DNA of 64,000 nucleotides from contig CP136065.1 in NCBI GenBank assembly GCA_032622095.1, positions 246,885,474 through 246,949,473 of the forward strand. Direction: 5' to 3'. Positions within the stretch are counted from its first letter, which is position 1; each line of letters opens with the position of its first letter. Below are positions 34,253 to 47,200 of this stretch, piece by piece. A model generated the notes under the pieces. That model was not told the origin of the DNA. It did no database searches and saw nothing but the letters and a program-made list of their open reading frames with translations. Position numbers and translations under genes: made by a program. Origin of the DNA: Siphonodentalium dalli (taxonomy: Eukaryota; Mollusca; Scaphopoda; Gadilida; Siphonodentaliidae).

Positions 34253-35252
34253 ATGGGGGAGTGCACTGATGGAATTGATGACCTTATTAGGCATCGGAGC
34301 CAGAGACCAACTTTTGCTAGAATGATTTCTTGGGAAATGAGCAAAGATGCTGTACCAAGAAAGCGGCATAGTTCTAAAACATCAAAGAAGCGACATCCGT
34401 CTGCAGTCGGGGAGGTGACAAATGAAGAGGAGGATGAAATTCCAGATGACGATTTATCTGATTCGTATTCTGATGATAGCGTTTATTTAACAGCTGATGA
34501 GAGCCCCAATGAACATAGTGATGATGATTCTACAAGTGTCGGAACCGAGAGTGTTTCTGAATCGATAACATCATCTGTTAGTGCAGCGTCTGCTAGTACA
34601 GCATCTGCTGAATGTGACTACACTCCTTCAGAGGGACGTCGAAGGCGTTTGAGTAAGAAACAAAGAAAGAGTAAACGTAAAAAGTTTAAATTATTTTATA
34701 GTGATAGTTTATTCGCAAATGAAGATTCCTTCAATATTACGGGAATGAATGAATTAACGATCAATATTGATGAATTATTGAATGAATCGCAAAGAATTTC
34801 TGTGCAGAAAAGTGTGCCAAGTCTTCTGGAAATTTGTTTACAGACAGCGTGGAAAAGTGGATTAAAATTTGAGGAAAAACCACCTGGCTTGATGCCACTT
34901 ATACATTCTCATCGCCATGTTGGTCAATTCTCATCAATGCAGCTGAAAACGTTACAAAATCATTTTAAAGATCTTAACTATGAGAATGCAGTTCATACAG
35001 ATACATGGCAGATGAATGCAAGTAATCGTCAAGAGGATAATTGTCATATTATATGGCGAGGAATGAGAAATGTATGGAACGAACATGATATCCAATGTCC
35101 ATGGAGGTCAGGGGCTGAACAAAACCTCCCGTATCTTGGTTCACGAACCACGTCGTTTCTCAGATGGACATCCATACAAGCATTGTTTAGGAATATGGAT
35201 ACTCACAGTTATGAACGTGAATGCTGGCATGCTACCATGGGTGCCATCTCAG
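34253..35252 (+). CDS. Exon 1 of the large TPR-like gene (start codon)
   Basis: Acceptor ttatctttcaag/gctg at 34236/34237, 16 nt before ATG 34253 (context aacaATGG, a good start), so a 5' untranslated exon probably precedes it. The open frame extends 28 codons further upstream, but that part is intron-like and hydrophobic. It encodes residues 1-333: acidic and serine runs, basic RRRRLSKKQRKSKRKK, then a Trp/His-rich region. Donor G/gtcagt, phase 1. Confidence 0.85.
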
Positions 35253-38200
35253 GTCAGTATTTATAACCCTCCCTCCCCATCCTTAGTTGAGCCGTCTGTT
35301 TGTGGATGCAACTTTGTTCGAGCTTGTATTCCTTCATTTTTCAGTAAATGTCTTTTTTTAGCCTGGCCCAGATATATATTACCATGAAAACCTGTGCAAC
35401 ATTTTTTAGTTGAATTATTCCCCTTTTTAGCTCAACATTACTTTGTAAAGTTTGAGATGTTGCCATGGATTGGCGTCAGTCGTCCATCAACAATTTCCTT
35501 TGGCTCACCCTACAGGCCGCATCCCTTATCCGATCATCACCAAACTGCATATGGATCTTCGGGGTGACCTCTAGTTTTAACTTACTGGTACAAATCATAA
35601 TTTGTAATTTTGTCCAAGCTTGTATTACTGTACTTCATTTATAGGTCAATGTTTTTGAAACTTGGCACAATTATTTACCATCATTGGATCCTGTGCATAT
35701 ATGCTATTATGAGATTCAACCGAGCTTTTTATCCGCCCGTTTTGAAAAAAAACACTTATTATGTAATTGGTCTCTCTGTCTGTCCATTCGCTTTTTTTCA
35801 TTTCCGGATGATGACTTTAGTAAGTCTGAAGTGAATGGACTTAACCCTTTCAAATCGGACCTGGCACTCAAAGGGTTAACTATTACTGTGGTTTATTGAT
35901 TATAATAATGTGATACATTGATGGAAAGAGCTCTAAGAGCTCTTTCCATCAATGTATCACATTATTATAATCAATAAATTTGAAAAATGATCAAGGAAAT
36001 ATGGGTTGATACAAAAATCAGACTTGGCACTGAAAGGGTTAAATTTGGTACATGTGTGTATGTTATTGGGAATGAAATAAAAATAATTAAGGGCCCCAAA
36101 TAAGCAGCATACAGAAGCGATTTTTACTTGAAATTTAATAAGAGTACCTGTATGTTTATTTGGATCCGGAGAGTAGTATATAAATTTGTTCATTGTGGAT
36201 GAATGCGCCCTTTTGTTCTCAACTCATGCCGTCAATTTAACCCTTTCTGTACTAAATACTCATTGACGAGTAGTTCCCATAGGAAATGTTTAGATACTAA
36301 GTTCAACAAACGACCACAGTAATAGTTAACCCTTTGAGTGCCAGGTCCGATTTTTGTATCAACCCATATACCCTGTGCCAATGCATTCTCTTATATATGC
36401 GAGTCGACCATAGGTCGCCTCGCATATATAAGAGAATGCATTGGCTTAACAATTTTTTTTTTTTTTTTAAATTTTTTACAATTTTAATATATTTTATTAT
36501 ATTCTTTAACAGAGTTATTGTGTAGGTTTAGGGCCGATAATATCGGCCCCTGGCACTCAAAGGTTAATAATAATTAGTAGTAATCATTCTGATCTTGTAT
36601 TATCTTTTTGTCTGCTCATATTTCCTGAACATCCGCTCCAAGTGTAATAGGCCATTCCAATATAATGTATACTGTTATATCTGGTGGGTGAATCCATTTA
36701 GTGTAGCAGATTTCACAGGAGCGATCATTTTGATGAGAGCAGTTTTTAGCATTCGTAAATTATCAGACAGGTGCATTTTACAACTGTAAATTAGACACAT
36801 GCAATCCAGAATAATATATTACAATGAAATGCATAAATATGATTGATGAAAGTTAATGTTTCTTTTTCCTTTTTGGATGAAATTCTTACTGTGACCAGTA
36901 AATATCTTCTGCTGTTATTTTCACCCCATGGTATGTGATAGAAATAGTAACATTGCCTTGTATTAAAAAATCTTTTAGTCTTGACTATAGTGCTATAATG
37001 ATTACAGCTCAGAAACTCATCATAGCATGAGGGAAGTATATAAAAGTATATAAAAGTTACAGGTGATGATGGTGAAATTGCACTCACACCCTTCTCTTGT
37101 GAAGCACTGTGTAGAAAGGTTTAGTGCCAGAAGGTGATCGTCTCTATTGTAGCATATCAATGTCTTTTTTTCTCTTTTTGACACAGCTGTCGGGCATGCC
37201 ATCGATTTAATGCCAGGAGGTGATCGTCTCTATTGTAGCATATCAATGTCTATTTGTCTCCTTTTTGACACAGCTGTCGGGCATGCCATCGATTTAAAGT
37301 GATGTGAAACACTCCGGTAGGGTGATCAAATAGAAATGGAGAATAATATTGTTCAAAGTAGTTATTTTTACCGATATTATATCCAAATTGATAACACACA
37401 CCATCATTCTTATATATTAATTAAATGCGCTTGACTCTTTCATGGCGAAATCGTTTTCGTCAGTTTGTCGCTGATTGATGCGTCCCGAATCGAGTAGTAA
37501 ATATTTACAATTGAGCGTAGTTCCGACGATGGTTTCTATGGAGTGGTACGGTCAATTTGCCTGAGCATTTCGGCTATGTTAGTGGAATGCCACATTCCTC
37601 CAGTTGACATAGTGCCTCAATACTAACTGATCAGTTTCATGCTCCCGAACAAGTCCCTAATATGTCTTTAATGCCAGGAGGTGATCATCTCTATTGTAGT
37701 ATATCAATGTCTATTTTTCTCTTTTTGACACAGCTGTCGGGCATGCCATCGATTTAATGTTGCCTTCAACCATGTCACACAGAACCAAGAAAATATGTGC
37801 CTCAGATCAGAACTTACTGGATCAGAATCTGAAAGCTGCTGCATCAAAAGTGAAAACTGCTCTTAAGGCGAGGTGCGTAACACAGGGACCAGCCGAGGGG
37901 GCAACTTGGGCGATATCTTCTCCCTAACATGTGCCACTTCTCCCTATTTTTGTCTTGGGGAGAAGTGACCTCTCTCATGTACCATCATAATATCTCCAAA
38001 CAAAGAATATCTAATGATTATAATGGCGTTCTTGCTCACTTATTTGGTTTTATAAACGGGTATAATACTTGTTGAATCATAGAAGGGTGATATTTGGGTG
38101 TAAATTGAATTTCAACCATTGTTATCTCCCTGATAACAGTCCACTTCTCTCTGACCCTTTGAGTGCCAGGTCCGATTTTTGTATCAACCCATATACCCTG

Positions 38201-41200
38201 TGCCAATGCATTCTCTTATATAAGAGAATGCATTGGCCTAAAAAAGTTTTGTTTTTGTTTTTTTGTTTTTAAATTTTTTACAATTTTAATAATTTATTCT
38301 TATATTCTTTAACAGACTTATTTTGTAGGTTTAGGGCCGATGCAGTCTGAGTAAACTCATACCTAAATATTCATTACAACATTGAATATTAGGTCTGACG
38401 GATAACATCGCTATCTCATTTCCAAGTCCTCGGGATTCCGTAATCTGATTGATTGCGTAAATTATTTTCCGTCCAATGAAACCGCATGGGTTAATAAACA
38501 AGTGTTATTGTGCAGAGACTCCCATAATGTCACCTCTAAATATAGTAACAGAGTCGGTATTTCTCCGATCGAAAGCGATGCTTGCAAATACAACAGAGAC
38601 AGAAAAAATGGCTTCGAAATTATATATTCAGTACGATTCGGATTAATTTGAAGGATGTGCTAGACCTGATAGATAGGCCTGCGCATGGTACCAACTTGGC
38701 CTCCCATAAATATAAATAGAACTCACTCATGTCCGTGTATTTGATTTACTTTATTGTAACATGGTTTGCAAATCAAATTATTTGTCGTCAAAAAGTCATC
38801 TGAAAGTTAAACACTGCGGAAATGACTTAATTTTATGCTTTTAAATAGTTCTAAAGCATCATTTTTGATGACGACCTTATTTTTTGCTCTCGGATGCAGC
38901 TTTCCGGTTGATGCAGCGAGTTCATCTCCCGAAAAAGAATAGTCGCACACACGACAAATATTATCTTCTGTGAGTTTATGTCGCGACACGGGCCATTGTT
39001 ATTGCAAAGCACAACAAATAACATGTGGGGACACCTGTAAATCGTCGATGTATTTTTTTTTAATCCGTGACGTCATTTTGGGGAAGCTCTTCGCTGAATA
39101 GAAATGGTTTTGGCGACATTAGCTCCAGACTCTAGATTTCAAATATAGAGTCGACGTTCACCCAGACTGGGGCCGATGAGATCGGCCCCCTGGCACTCAA
39201 AGGGTTAATAACAAAACAGAGAGAATTGACCTCTCCTAATTTGAAACCTCTTGGCTGGTCCCTGGCGTAACCATTGTCTCATTACTGAGAATTAACCCTT
39301 TACCCAACAAACCGGCCAAAACCGGCCAAATAAAGCTTCAACAGCCTAAAATATCTTCGGTCTGTCTCAATAGAACCATACAAATATGGATATCATTGGA
39401 ACCGGCTCCTTGACCACATTGTGATAGTTACAGTTATGCCCTGTGCCAATGCATTCTCTTATATATGCGAGTCGACCATAGGTCACCTCGCATATATAAG
39501 AGAATGCATTGGCCTAAAAAAAATCTTTTTTTAACACTTTTTACCATTTTTTCTTACATTCTTTAACAATTTTATATATAATTTTTAATGTGTTAAGCCA
39601 ATGCATTCTCTTATATATGCGAGGTGACCTATGGTCGACTCGCATATATAAGAGAATGCATTGGCACAGGGCACAGGGCCGTTCTGTTGGGTAAAGTGTT
39701 AAAACAAACATAATATCATTGATTAATTCACATGTCGAGCGTCGTGATGAAAAAGGCAAACGCAATAATATGACGTCACACATCCCAGTGTACACCCCAT
39801 GTGCTCCCATATTGGTGGTACCAACTATATAAGCAATGCCGTAACTCGATTCGATAAATCTTAAATCAAATGTGAGTGGATGACATTGACACTCGATACT
39901 TTTGCTAAATTCTGTGCCAATAAAGTTATTAAAGTATTTTTATATATGTTTATCATGCCCCCGACCCACGTAGGCGATATGCTGGGCATATAGTCGAGGG
40001 CTTTATCAGTCCATCTGTCTGTTCATCCGAACATGTCACCTTGTAACTTGGGTGTTAATTATCTTAATTTGTTGCCCTTTGGAATTGTGATAGCACAGGT
40101 TGGGGTGAAGGATATCACATACTATGGGTTTCATCCATTCATTTTTACCAGAGTTACAGCCCTTGTTTGACTTGGAAATTTGTGAATTTTGTATCTGTAT
40201 GAACATTTTAGATTATAAATCGGGTGTTAAACATCAGATTTTGTTGTCGTTTGACATGGTGATAGCACACAGGGTTCCCATGGGTCCTTGAAGTTAGAAT
40301 TCTATTTGCAGCCCCTGAAAATTAACGTAATATATAACATGAAATAGAAGTTAAACATTGGTTATAACGTGAATGCAAGATGTCAACATGCATAGAATCA
40401 TTCAGAACACAGTGACCTTTGACTGACTCACATACTTTGACCGAGTGACATAGAATGTAAACAGTGGTTATTACATGCTATCAATTTAACACCATTTACA
40501 GTAGTAACAATTAACTGAGTGTCTATGTGTCACTCATTGTGACTGGCCAATGAATATGCATGCCAGTTATTGATGAATCAAATTGCATGTAAACATATCT
40601 GAAGTTGGCCGAAAAGTCAGCGCATTACCAATGAATTATGACCGGATGGAAATGCAAATTCAACGATAAATGGATATCTAATCCTGAATACTCTGCGTGG
40701 CTACTCGGTGTAGCGGAAAACAAACCATGGCAAAGTGTTTAATCTGTCTCATGAATATAGATCTCTCTGTCACGGGGAGTATGCCATAAAATGTTACTTT
40801 AAAGGGGACAAACACAAAAAGAGCTTCATTATCATTGACATTTCATTTCAGGTTTTCAATTCTGATGGACGATCTCTTTGAAGAGGCGTTAGCTTATGTG
40901 TGTTGGGCGAGAGGCAATATCAGTCAAGCCTCAGATATGTTGGTGAAGATCGCTCACAAGGAAGAACTTTGTGAGTGTTTACATAGAGCTGTTAGACGAC
41001 ACACAGTTACATAGTGTATTTCATTGCCATTGATCGAATCAAAATGATAAGTGTAATGAATAGGAAAACATGTCTTAACCCATTCATGACTGGAGCTTCC
41101 TGAAATTTTGTGAAAACCCTGTGCCAATGTATTCTCTTATATATGAGAGTCTCCCATTGGGAGCCTCGCATATATACAAGAATACATTGGCATAACAATA

Positions 41201-44200
41201 TTTACCTTGACCTTGTAAGCCAGTGCATTCTCTTATATATACGAGGCTCCATATGGCACAAATAGAAATGTCAGTACATTATTATTTGATAACGAAAAAG
41301 TTGTTTGAATATAGACAATTTAACACTGAAAATTAGGGTGAACAAAGAATTGTTATCGCAACAAGCACCATGCTCACTCGATGATTGGTAGAAAATATCT
41401 GCAAATAATTATTTGATTGACAGCTGTGGAAAGGTCCATTGATATGTGACCACCAAGCCATGAAATAGTGTGTCTGTCATTTGAAGAATGAGGTCCCCAA
41501 AGGGTGAATTTAGTGATGATTCCTCGCATACACCAATGAGAATAATGTTCAGGATATCAAATAATTTTGTCTGGAAACACCTTGTGATGCATTTAAGATG
41601 GATCAAAACAATAAACACCTTTGACACCACAGATAGTTCCATGTTCCTGAAAAGTGATTTTTTTACCAATTTTAACCAAGGTGCATCAGAAATGTTAGTA
41701 TTCAAAGTACATAAGACAGAGTAGTCAAATTTGTTCATCATGAATGGCACTCTGGGGCAATATTGACCATTTTCCATATTTTGACCACCATTTTGAGCCA
41801 AAGTTACAATTTTGGTACCATTGAGTTGGAATATTCATAAGAAATGGAATCCCTCACTTACATTGTGCTGTTCTGCCGATTTCTTGATGAAATATGACTA
41901 GAATCCCAATGGTGATTTTTGGTGAAATTTTATACCGCATTCTGTCAAATTAAATTTTTGAGTGTTCAGAAGGCGGAGACACCATGAATGCTACATTTCA
42001 TTGCTCAAAAGGTCAGTTAACATGAAAAATACAAATAAAGTCACAATTCTCAACCAGTTCCAAACATCAGAAACTGATCTTAAAGGGATACTGTACCCAA
42101 CATGTTGTTGTTGGTTTCTATAGTCTCCGAGTCGGAGAATAAGGTAACACTTTTTCCATTATTTGAAAGTCTGTTGAGTACGAAGTAGTGTTACGGATGG
42201 CAAATTTACCGGAATGCAAAAATACAAATTGTCGTTGTCGAGTAATTTTTTTACAGTTTTCAACCAAATGAATCAAATTAAAGTTATATTATATGCATAC
42301 TAGTGGGAGGTGCACGTGTCGTCCAATATCTCCTGGACTAATTGTTTATTTATTCAATTTTTTTATAGACCTAGATAAAGTATCTGTAGTCTGCTTATTA
42401 CATACTAGATAGACTATGTATTGTCTATTTATAGACTTAGATAAAGCTTTGCTGCTATCAGAGATTGGTCGAATGTATGCTCAGTTAGATGACCCTCAGC
42501 TGGCGACGAAGTTCTTCCGTCTGGCATCCGAAGCTGCGCATGAAGCTGGTCAAGTTGATACAGATAAAGATTTCAATGACATTAATCATCAAATGTTACA
42601 TCTGTTGGCGAATGTCCACGATCAGGGGTTAGTGGCAAAATAGCTAATTAACATAAAGTAAATACACTAGAAACGAAAAGATAAATTGATCTTCAAACTA
42701 TCATAGAAAGTCTTGATTCACTTATTCCGCTGACAAATTAGAGACTGTATAATTACCGCAATGGATGAATAAATAAATAAATAAAATTAGCTTCAAATAA
42801 CCATCATAAACATGGCCACTATACACCGCATGTAAAATTGTATTGCACACCGGTTTGCATACCTTCGATCGAAATAGCGCAAGGTGGAAAACTCTATCTT
42901 GCAGGGTTACTTACCTACTGTGCAAAGGTCAGGTTGGCAGACAACTCATTCACTATCCAACTTCCTGCTTCTATATATTTCAACACATTTTACCAATAAA
43001 CTTAGGGGTTTGGACAGTCTGTAGTGACAATATACCTGATAGTTATCATTGCCTATGATCTTTTGTTGAATGCCACACATACACTGTTGTATATAGCTCC
43101 TATTCAATATTTTAAACATATCTAATTTCCGTGTGACAGTTTCCTATATTCATGTTGCCGGATGAAAAACTACGGTAAAATCCAAATAAAATGGTCCAAC
43201 GCGTGCCATTTTGTTTTATGCGGCGATGCCTGAGAATCAAAACCCTTTTTTTTTCACCTGATCTTGTTTCATTAATATAAATTCACAAAATGTCAGACCA
43301 ACTTGCATTCATAATCCATGGAATCCAATGTCAGATCAACATGCATTCATATTCCATGGAACACAATGTCTGACAACATGCATTCATAATCCATGGAAAC
43401 CAATGTCAGACAACATGCATTCGTAATCCATAGAACGCAAACAAATCAACATCCATTCCTTATATTTACACTCAAGTAGCAGATTAAAAGTGCATTAGCA
43501 CCCATATTTTGATAGCGAGTTGCATTCATAGAATATGGAACAAATTGGGGCTTGTGTGCGACATGAAGCAATTTCAACCAACAGACGTCCTGCATTCAAG
43601 TTCCACACCACTAATGCAAGTCTAAGTGTAAATATAAAATAATTACACCGTTTAAAGGCGTCATATCGAATCATAAACTGTTCACATATCGCTTCATGAA
43701 TTATAACTTTGTGATTTATTCTGATGCCCTTAAAGTGTGTAATTAAATTAGGAAACCAAAATATTATTCTGTAAATAAGCGCTATGGTTGTCAGCGATTA
43801 TTGACTCAGAATTACAGTGTTTGTAGTGATCATGCTTTTTCTCCAGGTTGATGACTGAAACCAAATGCAGGGAATCTAAAGCTCTGTGGTCGTCAATAAT
43901 TAACAGCGGCTACAAACAAATAAGTACCCCCCTCGTACCTCGCGGCATTCGATGCTCTGCTGTGCTTCCATTCTGGGACATTCCCTGGTAAGTTAGAGTT
44001 ACCTCACTTCCTGTGCTTCCATGCAACAACATTCCCTTGTGAGCTAGAGTTACCTCCCTTAGGCCTTACTGTGCTTTCATACTGGGACATTCCCTGGTGA
44101 GTTTGAATTACCTCCCTTACTGTGCTTCCATGCTGGGATATTCCCTGGTGATTTAGAATTACCTCCCTTACTGTGCTTCCATGATGAGACATTCCTGGTG

Positions 44201-47200
44201 ATTTAGAATTACCTCTCTTACTGTGCTTCCATGCTGGGATATTCTCTGGTGATTTAGAATTACCTCCCTTACTGTGCTTCCATGCTGGGATATTCACTGG
44301 TGATATAGAATTACCTCCCTTACTGTGCTTCCATGATGAGACATTCCCTGGTGATTTAGAATTACCTCCCTTACTGTGCTGCCATGCTGGGATATTCTCT
44401 GGTGATTTAGAATTACCTCCCTTACTGTGCTTCCATGATGATTCCCTGGTGAGTTACCTGGTCTTTAAACTGTTAATCAACTAATCAATTGTAAATCCAT
44501 CCGTCGATTGGTCGAAACAAATTCCTTACTTTGGCTGCTGATTACCATAATCAGCAGAAATGTAATGATCCATTCGACTGGATTTCTTGTGATATAAATA
44601 CTATTTTCAAAACTTGTTTAGTGTAATCAGACAAAAACTTGCGAAAGATTTCTAAAAATGGCACCACAAAAGACATACCCATGTTAGACATGTTTATGAC
44701 ATGTTAGACTGTAAACATGTTTATGACTGGAAAACCATGTCCAACTAATGGACATGTAATCAATTAATAAATTTATCCTCGCAACTATTCGACTTGAAAA
44801 TCACTAATCATTTCAACACTAAAGTTACCTCCCTTACTGTTCTTCCATCCTGGGACATTTGCCCGTGAGTAAGATTTAATTACCTCCCTTACTGTTCTTC
44901 CATCCTGGGACAATTCCCGGTGAGTTACAGTAATGAAATTGAATACAGCATGTCTTCATACAAATCAAGTTAAAATAATTAACATGGATTGTCTGTATGT
45001 AAAATATACTGAAATGTAGCATTGGGTATCTACATATAAATACAAAGAATGCCAAAATTCAGCTAGATTGCCTACAAAGTATTCTTACATTTAGTACAGT
45101 GTATTTAGTTCTACTATACATGTAGATATAGATGATTTGTAGAATCTTTACATCTATTACAGGAGGTGATATGGATTGGCTGAAGGAAGCTGAGGAAAAA
45201 CTGAATAAAGCTGTTAATAAGAAATATCACCTCAATCTGCATTTGTCTTTCGTTCTCGCATGGCTCGGGAAGACAGAAGAATCAAAACTAGCATTTTGTA
45301 ACCTATCTTATGGGTAAGGTATCTGAAGGCCTTAAATCTGAGATGTTCTTGATACTTTCATGCATCAGGAAGATAGAAGAATAATGACTAGCATTGCTCA
45401 ACCTATCTTAAGCCCACTGCACATTTTGCAATATATATTGTGGTGACTCATGCAGGCACCTGTTATGATAGTAATGTGTGCATTATATTTTGTTGTACGA
45501 TCAGCATTGTAACATTTAAGAAAACTTAATTTTCAATGGTCGATGTTATAGGAAGTAGCCAATCAGCTTTGAGTATTAATTTGATCATGTTGCAATCACC
45601 TGTTTCACTCCACAACAACAGCATAACTGTCCTTCTCTCAAGTCACAGACTAAATACATTCTGAATGAAGACGGAAAATAACATTGAATTGGGGATTGTA
45701 TCCATGACTCCCTGAAAGACATGGGAGGTCAATAAAAACAATAAAAGAGGCAAATATGGATTATGACTATAGATCGATAAAAGAAAAGAAATAATAACCA
45801 TTGGGTCAGAACTGGAAAAAATTCTGTTATCACCTGCACATATAAAATACCCTGACGGGGTCCGATATTTACACTGCTCAGGGAAGCTTTTGGTTTATAT
45901 ATAGGACAGCTGTAAATTGCTGTGTCGTAAACACATATCATATAAACAAGCTACAACTCTTTCAATCCTGATTATAGCATGTCTGTCATTTGCAGAATGA
46001 GGTCTCCAGAGGATAGTGGGCTAGCATCACTAAATCACCCTCTGGGGACCTCATTCTGCTTAGGCCTCATCTTCTCTGGAAAGTTTATTTATTATAATTT
46101 TTTTATAGATTTCATATAGATTCTATTACTATTTTAGTTTAGTTTCTCTATATCCCCAAATTGCTGGACGACACATTGCATAATTGAGGTTCCCAATGGG
46201 TGTACATCACAATATTCACCATTTGGGAACTTCAGTCTGATACTATGTCTCCAACAGCAGATGAGGTCATGCAGAATGAGGTCCCCAGAGGGTGAGTTTA
46301 GTTATGCTAACCCGCTATGCGGGATAGCATCACTAATTTCACCCTCTGGGGGCCTCATTTTGCAAATGACAGGCACACCAAACTCAGGCTTATAAATATC
46401 GTTATCCCCCCAAAAAAAAATATAAAGATTTTCACTTTGATACCCGCCTCTGTGTGAGGTGAGTGACCAATTCACTGTGATACTCGCCTGTGTGTGGGGG
46501 ACCGATTCACTTACTTAATTAACGCAGCGATATATTATAAAGTTATTATACAATGTTGTGTACAGTATGTGTTTTTCTTGTACGAGTCCAGGTTTGATTA
46601 AAAGTCAGATTGGACGAGACACGCCAGTGTCGAGTCCAATATGACTTTTCACCACAACCTGGACGAGTACAAAAAAACTCATACTGTACACAACATTGTA
46701 TAATGACATTTTTAGTATCCATCTATATGTTTATCCAAATTTTGGGAATAAAACTTTTGTGGTTATTTTTGGTATTTGTCGGCACTTAAAAAATTCTCTA
46801 TAAAAGCCTGTATTTTGATCATCAGAAAGCATGATTTTGAAAAGTAAACACGGAAGTGAAACGTCTGCTAACATCCATCAGTGTTGCGCACTCATCACAA
46901 TTTCACAGATTCATTTCGCAATAGAGTTAATTCGTGACGTCACGGAGTCCCAATAAAAAGTGATATTGTACAGTCGGGAGTCCAATATGACTTTTTCCAG
47001 GACTATCACGTGGCGGCTTTTGCCCAATCGGAAATGGTGTTAGTTAAGAGATGGATAATATAACTCTTATTTAATTAAATTATTAACTCTACTTAATTAA
47101 AGCAGTGATGTATATAATGTATCTAATTTATGTCCATGATTAAAGAGCGTTCGGTGTTTACAAATAGATAAAAGAGCCTAGGACGCAAGTTGAAATTGTC

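Larger units (their letters stand above)
35253..37119. other. Intron 1, left part
   Basis: Holds the TTAA-flanked element and palindromes listed separately, otherwise AT-rich sequence. Open frames at 35610-35899 and 36595-36789 have no recognisable domain. Confidence 0.6.
37883..39264. mobile_element. hAT-like element inserted at the exon 2 donor, containing nested elements
   Basis: The ends CAGGGACCAGCC and GGCTGGTCCCTG are perfect inverted repeats over 12 bp. Flanks are GCGTAACA (37875-37882) and GCGTAACC (39265-39272), an 8-bp duplication with one mismatch. Stripped of the nested 38152-39207 insert the element is about 330 bp and has 'cttctccctatt'-type sequence also seen near 49170-49230. 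It has no transposase. Confidence 0.85.

Noticed and set aside
41409-41801. 130-codon minus-strand frame in intron 3
   Set aside because: No recognisable domain, crosses a MITE end ('gaatgaggtccccaaagggt'), and has no splice support.
44004-44297. 97-codon repetitive minus-strand frame (NIPAWKHSKGGNSKSPE...)
   Set aside because: Translation of the 50-bp minisatellite. Unit-length indels break it, and there is no independent support.
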